A stretch of DNA of 64,000 bases from Fodinibacter sp963811825 (GCA_963811825.1 CAWESS010000008.1:1-64000), one strand, 5' to 3'; positions 26,784-37,585 are shown, counted from the stretch's first letter. Numbers and translations: made by a program. Notes: generated from the letters alone by a model not told the origin.

Positions 26784-27991
26784 GGTGCCGCCGCCCAGCT
26801 CGCGACGGCGTCGGTGAGGGCCACGGCATACCGGCGCACCTGGTGCAGGTCGACCCACTCGTCGGCGGCGTGCAAGCCGCCCCCCGCGGGGCCGCACACC
26901 AGCGTCGGGATGCCGGCCGCCTGCCACAGCGGCGCCTCCATCCAGTAGGGCGCATGGAACGGTTCGGCCACGGCGTCGTCGCCGAGGGCCCGCTCGAGGT
27001 CGCGGGCGAGGGACGCGGCCGGCCCGGTGTCGTCGAGCCGCCACGGCTCCCGGGCGACGACGAGTCGGGCGTGGGAGGTCACCGTGTCGTCCTGCAGCCG
27101 CAGGTGCACGAGCAGGTGCTCGACCTCGGCGAGCGCCGCGTCGGAGCGCTCCCCCGGCACGGTGCGCCGCTCCACGAGCGCCGTGGCCGTGCGGGCCAGC
27201 ACGAACGGCGACTCCCCGCCCGAGGCGAGGGTGACCATGAGGGACCCGCCGCCCTCCGCGATCTCACTGCCCCGCGACTCGACGGCGGCGAGCAGCCGGC
27301 CGAGGTGGGTCACGGCGTTGACGCCGAGGTCGGGCTGCGAGGAGTGCGCAGCCCGGCCGGTGAGGGTGACCTCGACGAGCGCGTACCCGCGCAGCGACTG
27401 GGCGAGGGCGAGCCACGTCGGCTCACCGATGACTGCGACGTCGGCCTCGACGCCCAGCCCCGGCAGTGCCTCGAGAACGGCCAGCGTGCCGAGGCTCTCG
27501 TCCTCCTCGTCGGCGACGAGAGCGAGCACCACCGTGCCCGGCATCCCGCGGCGCACGAGCTCTTCGGCGGCGACGACCATCGCCGCCACCCCGCCCTTCA
27601 TGTCGCACGCGCCGCGCCCTTCGAGCCGGTCGCCGTCGATGCGCGGCACGAAGGGGTCGACCATCCCCGCGACCCCCACCGTGTCGACGTGCCCGGTCAG
27701 GACGACGGTGGGGCCGGGCGCGGCCATCGGGCCGATCGCGACGAGGCTCGGCCGGCCGTCACGACCGCTCGGGGTGATGACATGGGTCTCGAATCCACTG
27801 TGCGACAACCTGATTCGTAGGTGATCGATGATGGCGGACTCGCCCGCGCCACCCGGCACGAGGCCCGGGTTGACCGAGTCGATGGCGACGAGCGCCTTGG
27901 TGAGGGCCACGGCATCCTCGCCGAGGGCAGCGGCCGGACGCGCACCGACCTCGGATGCCGTCCGCCCTCCCGGAGCGTCGTGGGTCGCCAT
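26780..27991 (-). CDS. M20 family metallopeptidase/deacylase (ArgE/DapE-like)
   Basis: The 403-residue protein has the M20 metal-binding landmarks: LTGHVDTVG (His and Asp ligands, about residue 97), GRGACDMKGGVAAM (bridging Asp), ADEEDESLGT (catalytic Glu and ligand), GEPTW, and a late CGPAGGGLHAADEWV with the final His. A dimerisation domain (GRAAHSSQPDLGVNA) lies in the middle. Members hydrolyse N-acyl amino acids or dipeptides (acetylornithine, succinyl-diaminopimelate and similar), and the substrate here is undetermined. It is the first gene of a coupled pair with the aminotransferase gene and is divergent from the WXG-like genes at 28.07 kb. Confidence 0.87.
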   Translation of the reverse strand: MATHDAPGGRTASEVGARPAAALGEDAVALTKALVAIDSVNPGLVPGGAGESAIIDHLRIRLSHSGFETHVITPSGRDGRPSLVAIGPMAAPGPTVVLTGHVDTVGVAGMVDPFVPRIDGDRLEGRGACDMKGGVAAMVVAAEELVRRGMPGTVVLALVADEEDESLGTLAVLEALPGLGVEADVAVIGEPTWLALAQSLRGYALVEVTLTGRAAHSSQPDLGVNAVTHLGRLLAAVESRGSEIAEGGGSLMVTLASGGESPFVLARTATALVERRTVPGERSDAALAEVEHLLVHLRLQDDTVTSHARLVVAREPWRLDDTGPAASLARDLERALGDDAVAEPFHAPYWMEAPLWQAAGIPTLVCGPAGGGLHAADEWVDLHQVRRYAVALTDAVASWAAAP

Positions 27992-28071
27992 GCCGGAGAC
28001 CCTACGCGGCGAGCCGCCGCTGCCTGTGGGTAACTCCGGGAGTCCGTCGCGCCGACGCCTACAGTGAAGGG

Positions 28072-28365
28072 GTGCCCCTTGGTCCTGACCCGACGCTCGC
28101 CCGTGCGGCCGTCGAGAGCCTGCTCGCCCTGCGCGACAGCGTCGCGGACGCCGAGGACGACGTCCTCGCCTGCCTCGTCGTCACCGGTGAGCCCGGGCCA
28201 CAGCGGGTGCTCGACGACTGGCTCGACCAGGTGGCTGACACGCTGCGGGCGCTCGGGGAGACCGCAGCCGACATCTCCCCCGTCCTGACCCGATACGCCG
28301 ACCAGCCCGCCGACGAGCCCGCCGAGGTCGACGTGACCGGCATCCAGCCGAAGGCTCGGACGTGA
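28072..28365 (+). CDS. small helical protein, WXG100-like partner
   Basis: The 97-residue acidic helical protein begins at the GTG at 28072 after a GAAGG site. It contains LDDWLDQVADTLRALGETAA, and its length and hairpin-like helix pattern resemble WXG100/ESAT-6-type proteins, although the WXG turn itself is replaced by a DDW. Its stop overlaps the start of the next gene (GTGA), and that partner has a genuine WTGRAS turn, so the two probably form a heterodimer. No other type VII gene is adjacent. Assignment is by size, pairing and fold pattern only. Confidence 0.6.
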   Translation: MPLGPDPTLARAAVESLLALRDSVADAEDDVLACLVVTGEPGPQRVLDDWLDQVADTLRALGETAADISPVLTRYADQPADEPAEVDVTGIQPKART

Positions 28366-28883
28366 GCGTCGTCCCCGGCGACCCGGCATCCCTGTCGGCG
28401 TGTGCGGCGACCGCACGAGCGGTCGGGGGCCACCTGGGCCGGCGCGCGACCGGCGTGCGTGCGGCATCCCGACTCGTGGCGGAGGGGTGGACCGGCCGAG
28501 CCTCGGCGGGGGTGCGGGCCCGTGCGAACGGCCTCGCCGAGGCGACCGACACCGCGGCCACCGAGCTCGACCGGGTGGGGCGGGTGCTGCAGGACCACGC
28601 GAGCGACCTGGCCGACCTCGTGGCCCGGGGACGACGGCTCGAGGAGCGCGCGCGGGCGGCGGGCCTCGAGGTGCGCGACGGACGGGTCGAGCTCGCCTGG
28701 GGAGTCACGGGAACGGCTGACGCGGCGGGTGACCGCCAGCGCACGCAGGCGCAGGCCACCCTCCAGGCCGACCTCGACCTCGTCCTGGCCCAGCACCGGC
28801 GGCGGCGTGACTGGGTGCTCGGGGTGTTGCGCGAGTCCACGACGGCACTGGCCGAGATCTCGCACGACCTGCGCACTGGATGA
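28362..28883 (+). CDS. WXG100-like helical protein
   Basis: The 173-residue protein starts at a GTG overlapping the previous stop. An N-terminal helical hairpin has the turn WTGRASAGVRARANGLAEA at about residues 42-60, which is the WxG signature of type VII substrates followed by a long second helix. A C-terminal extension of about 80 residues (RTQAQATLQADLDLVLAQHR) continues as coiled coil. There is no signal peptide, as expected for type VII clients. It may be secreted by the FHA-FtsK protein encoded 18 kb away; that is inference. Confidence 0.65.
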   Translation: MSVVPGDPASLSACAATARAVGGHLGRRATGVRAASRLVAEGWTGRASAGVRARANGLAEATDTAATELDRVGRVLQDHASDLADLVARGRRLEERARAAGLEVRDGRVELAWGVTGTADAAGDRQRTQAQATLQADLDLVLAQHRRRRDWVLGVLRESTTALAEISHDLRTG

Positions 28884-28922
28884 GAGGATCGCCGGACTGC
28901 CGACAATGCCGAGGAAGGGGAC

Positions 28923-29426
28923 GTGAGGGTGCGACTGACGACGCGTGAGGAACTGAAGGGGACCGTCGACGAGGTCTACGCCCTGCTCACCGACCCTGGC
29001 TTCCAGGAGGCCAAGTGTGTGGCGACCACCGACGACTCGCACCAGTACACCGTCGACGTGACGGGCAGCCCGGGTACCGCCCGGGTCCGCACGGAGAGGC
29101 ACCTGCCGTCGGAGACGCTGCCCGACGTCGCGAAGTCGTTCGTCGGCGAGCACCTGACGATCATCGAGGTCCACACGTGGTCGCTGCCCGGCCCCGACGG
29201 CTCGCGGGAGTCGGCGCTCGACCTGCACGTCAAGGGAGCGCCCCTGACCCTCAAGGGCACCCTGCGCCTCGAGCCCTCGCGAGGTGGCGCCGTGCAGGTG
29301 CTGGACGCCGAGCTGAAGGCGAACGTCCCGTTCATCGGCGGGAAGATCGAGCGGGCCGCCGCCGAGCCGATCCAGGGCGCCATCGAGATCGAGACCGGCC
29401 TGCTGCGGGAGTGGCTCGCCCGCTGA
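28923..29426 (+). CDS. DUF2505 family (SRPBCC-like) protein
   Basis: The 167-residue protein begins MRVRLTTREELKGTVDEVYA at a GTG preceded by GAGGAAGGGG. The pattern, with EVYALLTDPGFQEAKC near the start and FIGGKIERAAAEPIQGAIEI near the end, is that of DUF2505, a START/SRPBCC-type hydrophobic-pocket fold frequent in actinobacteria. The ligand is unknown. It follows the WXG-like pair by 39 bases on the same strand and ends just before a strong hairpin shared with the convergent pruA gene. Confidence 0.8.
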   Translation: MRVRLTTREELKGTVDEVYALLTDPGFQEAKCVATTDDSHQYTVDVTGSPGTARVRTERHLPSETLPDVAKSFVGEHLTIIEVHTWSLPGPDGSRESALDLHVKGAPLTLKGTLRLEPSRGGAVQVLDAELKANVPFIGGKIERAAAEPIQGAIEIETGLLREWLAR

Positions 29427-29433
29427 CCTGCCG

Positions 29434-29475
29434 TGAGTGCGGAAGTGGTGGCCAGGGCGACCACTTCCGCACTCA
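29434..29475. terminator. bidirectional terminator hairpin
   Basis: A 16-base perfect stem, TGAGTGCGGAAGTGGT (29434-29449) and its complement (29460-29475), with a ten-base loop lies between two convergent genes (stops at 29426 and 29495). It has no T tract on either side. Its length and placement suit a bidirectional terminator in a GC-rich actinobacterium. Confidence 0.75.
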
Positions 29476-29494
29476 AGGCGAATGAGGGGGCAGG

Positions 29495-31123
<1,629 letters not shown>

Positions 31124-31221
31124 CGGTGGTGGCTCTCCTCGGGTCGGCGCAGGCGTCAGGTCCCCGATGTGGGGCTCACCCCGCAACTCTGTCCCCCGAC
31201 GATGTTCCGTGCAACCTCGCG

Positions 31222-31243
31222 CCTTCCCGACGTCTCGGGAAGG
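31222..31243 (-). terminator. terminator hairpin after the DUF6912 gene
   Basis: A nine-base perfect stem with a CGTC loop (CCTTCCCGA, CGTC, TCGGGAAGG) starts three bases downstream of the stop of the minus-strand gene at 31247. It lacks a T run but is the only strong hairpin before pruA. Confidence 0.65.
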
Positions 31244-31246
31244 GGG

Positions 31247-31678
31247 TCAGGTCTCGTCGACGAGGGCCCGGACGTCGGCGAGCTCGGTGACGTCGTACCA
31301 GAGCAGGTCGGTGGGTTCGGTGTCCCCCGCCTCCTCGTCGACGTGGAACGACACGATCCGGCGACGCTCGATCGGCGCCGAGACCTGCACCCGCGACGGC
31401 ACGTCCGCCGCCGTCGGGTGCAGCACGAGGGCGGCGTCCACGTCAGCGGCGGCCACGACCCGGCGCACGGCACCACCTCGGGTCAGCCCGCTCGCCTCAC
31501 GAGTGGCCGCCACCCACGCCGCGTGCTCCAGCTCCTCCTCGTCGACGACCAGTCCCGTGCGGCCGAGCGAGGGCGTGACGGCGTGCGCGTCCAGCGGCGC
31601 CGGCCCGACCGGACGTCCGTCCGCCAGGTCGGCGAGGTCCGCGGAGGTGAGCGGAAGGTAGATCCGGGCGAGCGGCAT
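31247..31678 (-). CDS. conserved actinobacterial protein (DUF6912-like)
   Basis: The 143-residue protein begins MPLARIYLPLTSADLADLAD and ends WYDVTELADVRALVDET. It is acidic, has no membrane segments or signal, and resembles the actinobacteria-specific DUF6912 proteins. The function is unknown. It lies between the wax-ester synthase gene and pruA on the same strand, with its own terminator-like hairpin. Confidence 0.7.
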   Translation of the reverse strand: MPLARIYLPLTSADLADLADGRPVGPAPLDAHAVTPSLGRTGLVVDEEELEHAAWVAATREASGLTRGGAVRRVVAAADVDAALVLHPTAADVPSRVQVSAPIERRRIVSFHVDEEAGDTEPTDLLWYDVTELADVRALVDET

Positions 31679-31725
31679 ACGGGCTCCTGTGGCGGTCCGG
31701 TGCGGTGAGGTGGTGGTGCGCTCGG

Positions 31726-33157
31726 TCAGCGGGTCCTGGCGCGGGGGGCTTCGAGCAGCTCGTTGAGCGAGTCGATGACGCCGCGACCGAGGACATCGGC
31801 GTCGGGCATCGCGTCACGGTCGGCGTAGAGGCCGTAGTAGACCCCGCCGTCGTAGGACGTCAGGCCGATCGACAGCGCCTGCCCGCGGCCGAGCGGGGTG
31901 ACCGGGTAGGTCGAGACCATCTGGGCACCCGCGGCATAGAGCGGTGTCTGGGGGCCGGGGACGTTGGTGATGACGACGTTGTAGAGGCGCTTGGACACCA
32001 TGCCGCCGAGGCGCGCCCCGAGCGCGTGCATCGTCGGGGGCGCGAAGCCGCCGAGCCCGGAGAGCGTGTCGGCCGACACGGCCCGGCCCGAGCCGCCCTC
32101 CATCTGCTGGCGCATCGAGAAGGCGATCTGGTGCAAGCCGCATCGACGGGCCGGGTTCGCCGACGGGCAGGTCGACGAAACACGCCGTCATCTGCGCGCC
32201 GGTGGGGGCGTCCGGGCCCTCGTGGACCGAGACGGGGACCATCGCCCGGATGGTCGTGCCGCCGTAGACGGCTTCGCCACGCGTGAGCAGCCACGAGCGG
32301 AAGGCACCCGCGATGGTCGCGAGGATGACGTCGTTGATGGTGACCTCGTCGGCGAAGGCGCCCTGCCCCAGCCGCGTGCGGACCTTGCGGTAGTCGTCGA
32401 GGTCGGTGCCGATCATGACGTAGCGGCGGGCCCGGCCGACCGAGGCGTTGAGCGGCGACTCGGGCGCCGGCCGCGCCGAGACGCGCGCGAGGGTCGAGAC
32501 CACCTCGCCGGCCACGGAGGCCACCTTGCCCAGCGTCTTGCCGACGTCGGCGATGCCGTGCTGCACGGTCTCGACCACCTGGCTCGGGGTGCGGACCGCC
32601 TCGGTGAGGGCTCCGACGACGAGCTCGAGACCGCCCGGCTCGGCCCGCGCCCGCCACGTGGTGAGGATGCCGTCGCTGGCGGTGGGGTTGCCGTCGACCA
32701 GGACGTTGCCGATGTCGACCGCGCTGATGCCGTCGACGAGGCTGTGGTGGGTCTTGGTGATGATCGCGAAGCGGTCCTCGGCCAGACCTTCGACGAGGTA
32801 GACCTCCCAGAGCGGACGCGTGCGGTCCAGCGGCCGGGGCTGGATGCGGGCGACGAGCTCTTCGAGCTGCTCGTCGGAGCCCGGTCGCGGCAGGGCGCTG
32901 CGCCGCACGTGGTAGCTCATGTCGAACTGCTTGTCGTCCACCCACACCGGGTTCGCGAGGCCACCGGGAACGGACTTGATCTTCTGGCGGTAGCGCGGGA
33001 CGTGGGCGATGCGCTCGCTGATCAGCGTCACGAGGCTCTCGTAGTCGAAGCCGCCCTCGGGCGCGTCGAACACCATCACCGAGCCGACGTGCATCGGCGT
33101 CGCCGCGTCCTCGAGGTGCAGGAACGAGGTGTCCAGGGAGCTGAGCCGGTCTACCAC
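31726..33157 (-). CDS. wax ester synthase/diacylglycerol acyltransferase (one frameshift)
   Basis: The protein is about 475 residues in two frames. The N-terminal domain has DTSFLHLEDAATPMHVGSV and the catalytic KTHHSLVDGISAVD (HHxxxDG), which uses acyl-CoA to esterify alcohols or diacylglycerol. Near 32140 the frame breaks: reading VGEPGPSMRL, then HQIAFSMRQQM in the next frame, with one extra T (CTTGCAC for CTGCAC). The remainder contains YNVVITNVPGPQTPLYAAGA, the conserved C-terminal NVPGP element of the family. The start is a GTG at 33157. Such enzymes make storage lipids in actinobacteria. Confidence 0.88.
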
Positions 33158-33169
33158 GCGCCTATCGTG

Positions 33170-34573
33170 TCAGACCGACCGGCGCCGCCCCGGCAGGGCC
33201 GCGGCACCGGCCGTGCCGACGGAGGCGAGCAGCCCCCGGCCCGGGGCTCGTCGGCGTCCGCGGGAGCGAGCGGCGGACGGCATCCGAGGCTCGAGGTCGG
33301 CGGCGAGGTGCCCGAGCGCGAGCGTGAGCGCTCCCTGCGGCGCGACCTCGGGCAGTGCCCGGCCGGCCAGCAGGGCGGCGTCGCAGTCGTCCGGGGACCA
33401 CGGCAGGAACCGGACCGACTCCATCCCGGCGAAGCGACCGAGCACGTCGGCGATGGACCGCTCCGGCCGAGGCCCGGCCACGGAGGCGCGAACCTTGTTG
33501 ACCACGATGACCGGACGCGGGGACGGCACCACGGCGACCTCCTGCACGGCCCGAACGAGCCGTTGGAGCCCCACCGGGTCAGCGGCCCCGACGACGACGA
33601 GGTGGTCGGCCTGCTCCAGCGCCGTCAGGGTCGTCGCGTTTCGTCGAGGGGCCGCCGTGTCGTAGCTGAGCTCTTCGTCGTCCTCGACCGCGAAACCCAC
33701 GTCGACGACGACGTGGTCGACGACGCGGCGGGCCAGGCGCAGCATGTCCTCGACGGCAGCCGACCGCAGCTCCGGCCAGCGCTCGGCCCTCGGCAGACCG
33801 GTGAGCACGCGCAGCCCGGGAACCACCTCGGGTGCCATCCGGGCGAGGCCGATGACGTCCAGGCTCCCCTGCTCCGAGGCCCGCGCCGCCGCGGCCACCC
33901 CGGGTGCCTCGTCGATCAGGCCCAGCACCTGGGCGATGCTGGCGCCCCACGTGTCGAGGTCGACGAGCAGGGTGCGCACGCCGCCGGCGGCCAGGTGCGC
34001 CGCGAGGGTGACGGCGACCGTCGTGCGGCCAGGTGCCCCCGTCGGGCCCCACACCACGGTGACCGGGGTCGGCACCTCCGGCGCGAGGTCGGACCCGCCG
34101 CCCTCGTCGTCATCGAAGCCATCCGGCCCGGCGAACCGACCCGCGGCGTCGGGTGGGTGGCCCTGCACCCCGTTGGCCCGTCCCTCGATGCCGCCCTGTC
34201 CGCCCGCGGAGCCCTGGCCCCCTTCCCCGGCCAGGTCGGTGAGGGCCGCGGACACGGCATCCGGCCCGTCCCCCGGCCCGAGGATCGTCGTGACGCCGAG
34301 CTGGCGCAGCCGCCGCTCGCCCCCCTCGTCGCCCGGGGCGACCAGCCCTGCGACACGGACCCCGTGCCCCGCGAGGTGCCGGAGGGCATCACGGTCGAGG
34401 CCACGCAGGTCGGGCGACACCACGGCGACGCGGGCGGCCCCGGCAGCCCCCGCCGACAGCAGCTCGGCGACATCAGCGCACCGGCGCACGAGCTCGAGCT
34501 GCGGCGCCGCCTCGAGGGCGCGAACGAACTCCGCCTCGTACCGGTCGGTGAGAGCAGCCAGGACGCTCGTCAC
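33170..34573 (-). CDS. CpaE/MinD-like P-loop ATPase
   Basis: The 467-residue protein has a receiver-like N-terminal domain (about 1-120) and a Pro/Gly-rich linker. Its ParA/MinD-type domain has a degenerate Walker A (WGPTGAPGRTTVAVTLAA, near residue 176, with the usual Lys replaced by Arg), a VDLDTWGASIAQVLG switch, and a long basic tail. This architecture matches CpaE/TadZ-like localisation factors. It overlaps the SAF-domain gene (GTGA) and so forms a two-gene unit. In other actinobacteria such pairs stand before TadA-type ATPase genes; here no ATPase gene follows. Confidence 0.8.
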   Translation of the reverse strand: MTSVLAALTDRYEAEFVRALEAAPQLELVRRCADVAELLSAGAAGAARVAVVSPDLRGLDRDALRHLAGHGVRVAGLVAPGDEGGERRLRQLGVTTILGPGDGPDAVSAALTDLAGEGGQGSAGGQGGIEGRANGVQGHPPDAAGRFAGPDGFDDDEGGGSDLAPEVPTPVTVVWGPTGAPGRTTVAVTLAAHLAAGGVRTLLVDLDTWGASIAQVLGLIDEAPGVAAAARASEQGSLDVIGLARMAPEVVPGLRVLTGLPRAERWPELRSAAVEDMLRLARRVVDHVVVDVGFAVEDDEELSYDTAAPRRNATTLTALEQADHLVVVGAADPVGLQRLVRAVQEVAVVPSPRPVIVVNKVRASVAGPRPERSIADVLGRFAGMESVRFLPWSPDDCDAALLAGRALPEVAPQGALTLALGHLAADLEPRMPSAARSRGRRRAPGRGLLASVGTAGAAALPGRRRSV

Positions 34574-35241
34574 GGCGCGGCTGCCACGGCGCCACCGGGC
34601 ACGGGGACGAGCGTGATCCTGGCTCCGAGGTCGACGTCGGCCACGAGGTCACGCACCGACTCACGGGGCACCATCACCTGCACCGCGCGGGATGCCGTGG
34701 CGCCCCCGAGCACGTCGTCCTCCCCCGCGACCCGCACCACGGAGATCGACTCGAGCACCCGCTCGGGGCCGGCATACGTCGGGAGCCCGATCGTGGTCCC
34801 CTCCTTCGGGCGGTTGACGTAGACGTCGACGACCGAGCCCGCCGACAACGCCGACGCCGAGGTCGAGTCGACGAGGAGCGCGACGAGCTGGACGGTCACG
34901 GCATCCGACCGTCCGACGGCTGCCTGCGGGATGAGCTCACCGGGGTGGAGGTCACGCACGGCCCAGGTGTCGTCGGGCAGGGGGCCGTCGGCCGACAGGT
35001 AGCCCGCGGCACCGTCACCGAGGAGCACGTCGACCCGCACGACGTCGGCGGCCGTGAGCCGTTGCCCCGGCGCGACCTGGCCCTTCGCCGCGTACACGGG
35101 CACCCGGTCGTCAGCGCGGGCGACGACCACCGAGCCCAGCACGGTCGACAGCAGCACGAGCAGCACTCCGACGAGCAGGCGCGAGTCACGCCACGACGGT
35201 GGACGCAACCGGGTGGCGGTGGGAGTCGGGAGGTCGGTCAT
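34570..35241 (-). CDS. SAF-domain membrane protein (CpaB/RcpC-like)
   Basis: The 223-residue product starts MTDLPTPTATRLRPP, has one membrane helix (LLVGVLLVLLSTVLGSVVVA, about residues 21-41) and then a SAF domain. The SAF part includes VYAAKGQVAPGQRLTAADVV and DLHPGELIPQAAVGR. CpaB/RcpC proteins are the periplasmic part of Tad pilus machines and carry this domain. It is the promoter-proximal gene of a pair with the CpaE-like ATPase, divergent from the excisionase-type gene at 35345. Confidence 0.8.
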   Translation of the reverse strand: MTDLPTPTATRLRPPSWRDSRLLVGVLLVLLSTVLGSVVVARADDRVPVYAAKGQVAPGQRLTAADVVRVDVLLGDGAAGYLSADGPLPDDTWAVRDLHPGELIPQAAVGRSDAVTVQLVALLVDSTSASALSAGSVVDVYVNRPKEGTTIGLPTYAGPERVLESISVVRVAGEDDVLGGATASRAVQVMVPRESVRDLVADVDLGARITLVPVPGGAVAAAP

Positions 35242-35344
35242 GGGGACCGATTGTGGTGGACGGTGTCGGTTTTCGCCTGCCGAGTTCGAGCCGCCTGTGG
35301 ACAACCTCGGTGGGCGTCCACCCTGTGGATGGCACACTGACGAC

Positions 35345-35581
35345 GTGGCCCGCCGCTTCCTCCCGTTGACCGAGGTGTCCGAGATCCTCGACATCTCGGC
35401 AGCCCAGGCCTATGCCCTCGTGCGCACCGGCGACCTGCCCGCCATCAAGGTCGGCGGGCGAGGTCAGTGGCGCGTGGAGACCGTCGAGCTCGAGGCCTAC
35501 ATCCAGCGCATGTACGCCGAGACCCGTGACCTCGTGTCGACGCGCACCGATGGCTCGAGCGACGGCGACGAGCACGCCTGA
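35345..35581 (+). CDS. helix-turn-helix (excisionase/MerR-type) DNA-binding protein
   Basis: The 78-residue protein starts at a GTG (VARRFLPLTEVSEILDISAA) and contains an HTH_17-type winged helix: TEVSEILDISAAQAYALVRT, then GDLPAIKVGGRGQWRV, then ELEAYIQRMY. These small regulators occur as phage excisionases but also as chromosomal actinobacterial regulators; no integrase is near, so the latter fits better. It is divergent from the SAF/CpaE pair across a 103-base spacer with a TGTGGACAA word at 35296-35304. Confidence 0.8.
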   Translation: MARRFLPLTEVSEILDISAAQAYALVRTGDLPAIKVGGRGQWRVETVELEAYIQRMYAETRDLVSTRTDGSSDGDEHA

Positions 35582-35651
35582 GGGCCCTCCTGGCACGTCA
35601 AAGCCCCATGTGGGATGCCGTTCGCGCGGCTGAGCGCGCGCCTGGCACCCC

Positions 35652-36215
35652 TCAGCGCCTCGACTCCACGAGGACCAGCGCCGAGAACGGCACCGTCGTC
35701 AGCGCCGTGACGTTCTCGCGACGGCGCGGGACACCCGCGGGGTGCTCGGCGAGGTCGAGGTGGTCTGCACCGACGGCGTCGATCGTGCCGACGAGCGCCG
35801 CTCCCGGCGCCGCACCCCGCCCCGTGAGGCTCAGTGCGACGGTGGCCCGGTCGCGCGAGAGCGCCCGCAGGGCATAGCCCAGCCCGAACCTGCGCGCCGA
35901 ACGCGCCGCCCCGGCGTGCGCGCCGAGCGCGTCGACGGTCAGGACGGATGCCGTCGGCACCAGTTGCTCGCGGCCGCTGCCGTGGGCACGCAGCAGCACC
36001 CAGCCGTCGCCGAGGTCGGCGAGCTCGCCCTGCACCCGGGTGCCCGTGTCGAGCTCGAGCCGAACCGAGGACCCCGCCGCCCCGGCGAGGCGGTCGGCCA
36101 ACGTCACGAGCGCCCGCTCGCGACGGGTGCGCTCGGCCACCTCGTCGTCGAGCTCGCGCCGTTCCTCGGCCGCCAGCTGCCCCTCGAGGTCCGCAAAGAG
36201 CCCCTCCCACCTCAT
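35652..36215 (-). CDS. conserved actinobacterial protein of unknown function
   Basis: The 187-residue protein begins MRWEGLFADLEGQLAAEERR with a charged helical N-terminus (about 1-45). A beta-rich part follows (SVRLELDTGTRVQGELADLG, then GWVLLRAHGSGREQLVP), resembling an Sm-like or small-barrel fold. It is frequently annotated misleadingly as a Fis-family regulator, but no HTH is visible. It has no signal or membrane segment. Confidence 0.7.
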   Translation of the reverse strand: MRWEGLFADLEGQLAAEERRELDDEVAERTRRERALVTLADRLAGAAGSSVRLELDTGTRVQGELADLGDGWVLLRAHGSGREQLVPTASVLTVDALGAHAGAARSARRFGLGYALRALSRDRATVALSLTGRGAAPGAALVGTIDAVGADHLDLAEHPAGVPRRRENVTALTTVPFSALVLVESRR

Positions 36216-36291
36216 GGCGCCAGCCTAGGGATGTCCACAGCCGTCCGCGCCCCGGTTGCGACAACGGCTGACTGCATCTAGCGTCATTCAC

Positions 36292-37046
36292 ATGCAAACG
36301 TCATCAAACGGCATCAAACACGTGGTCGTGGCTGGCTCGCGGAGTCGCGGGCCTCGCCGCCGCGGCCATCGTCGGGTCATGGCTGTGGGGTGTGGTCGCG
36401 CGCACGGGCACGGCGTGGGGGTCGGGCCGGCCGGCGCGCCCCGATGAGCTGCTCGCGGCCCTGGCCGCCTCGGCCGCCCTGCTCCTGGTCGCGTGGCTCG
36501 CGCTCGGCCTGACCCTCGCCCTGCTCGCGCGGGTGCCCGGCTCGCTGGGCAGGGCAGCAGTGGCCGTCGCCGACGTCGTGACGCCGCGGCTGATGCGCCG
36601 CACCGCTGCCTTCGTCCTCGGGGTGGGCGTCGTCGCCGGCGTGGCACCGGGGGCTTCGGTGGCCGCACCCTCGCCCGCGACTCGTCGTCATGGTGACCAG
36701 CGCACAGCCGGATGCCGTGGCGACTCCCCCGCCCGACCCGGGCTTTCGCTCCCTTCCGGACCCCCGGTGGCTTCCGGATGCACCGACGGTTCGCCCCCAG
36801 GCCGACGTCAGTGTCCTCAGCAGGGCACCTGCGACCACGGCGGCAACACCCGTCGAGGTGGTCGTGCACCGGGGTGACAGCCTGTGGAGCATCGCGGCGC
36901 GCCACCTCGGCCCGGGCGCCTCGGACGCGGAGATCGCGCGGGCGTGGCCCGCGTGGTTCGCCGAGAACCGCGACGTCGTCGGCGACGACCCGGACCTGAT
37001 CCTGCCCGGTCAGGTCCTGCGGCCCCCGCAGGTGGTGACCTCATGA
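36292..37046 (+). CDS. LysM domain membrane protein (frameshifted)
   Basis: The conserved protein crosses frames. The first part (WSWLARGVAGLAAAAIVGSW) gives a first membrane helix, then a second (LLAALAASAALLLVAWLALG). The reading breaks near 36680 and continues as MVTSAQPDAVATPPPDPGFR and a LysM module (VVVHRGDSLWSIAARHLGPG to PDLILPGQVLRPP). LysM binds peptidoglycan, so this is probably a membrane-anchored cell-wall-associated protein. The start is uncertain: the ATG at 36292 is in a third frame and would need another indel near 36321. The stop overlaps the next gene's ATG (ATGA). Confidence 0.7.
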
Positions 37047-37585
37047 CCTCAGGGCTGCTCCACGCGACGCCGCGGACGCGCCCGCTGCCCGAGCCGATCT
37101 CCCTCGCCGAGGCGGTGCGTCGCTCGCGACTGGCCCGCGAGGAGCGCGAGGGTCGTTCCGGATACGTCCAGGGCACCCTCGCGGTCGACTTCGCGGCCGC
37201 GTCCGACGAGAGCCTCTTCGGGCCCCAGCGCACCGTCCGCGAGGACCTTCCGGACCCGGCCGTGTGGGCCGGCCGCATCACCCACGCCCTGCTCGAGGTG
37301 ATGACAGGACTACGTCCCGCACCGCAGGTGGTGCGGTGGACCACCCCTGAGGTCTACGCCGTGATCGCCAGGCGCAGCGCGCTCGCGGCCCGGCGCTCCG
37401 CGGCCGGGAGGGTGCCACGCAAGCGGGAACGCCTGCGGGTGCTCAGGGTGCGGGTGTGCGAGCCTGCCGACGGCGTCGCCGAGGCGGCGATCGTCGTCCA
37501 CCACGGCGACCGGGTGCGGGCCGTCGCCATCCGGCTGGAGGGTCAGGACGGCAAGTGGCGCATCAGCGCCCTCCAGATCGGCTGA
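37043..37585 (+). CDS. conserved actinobacterial protein (Rv3231c/DUF6459-like)
   Basis: The 180-residue protein starts at the ATG overlapping the LysM gene stop. An N-terminal disordered part is followed by an alpha/beta region (WAGRITHALLEVMTGLRPAP, RWTTPEVYAVIARRSALAAR) and a final beta segment (DGKWRISALQIG). It resembles the Rv3231c/DUF6459 family found near secA in actinobacteria, whose role is unknown. It is soluble. Confidence 0.7.
   Translation: MTSGLLHATPRTRPLPEPISLAEAVRRSRLAREEREGRSGYVQGTLAVDFAAASDESLFGPQRTVREDLPDPAVWAGRITHALLEVMTGLRPAPQVVRWTTPEVYAVIARRSALAARRSAAGRVPRKRERLRVLRVRVCEPADGVAEAAIVVHHGDRVRAVAIRLEGQDGKWRISALQIG

Noticed and set aside
35345..35581. Phage excisionase and integrated element
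   Set aside because: No integrase, attachment repeat or phage gene is near, and the surrounding genes are ordinary chromosomal ones.
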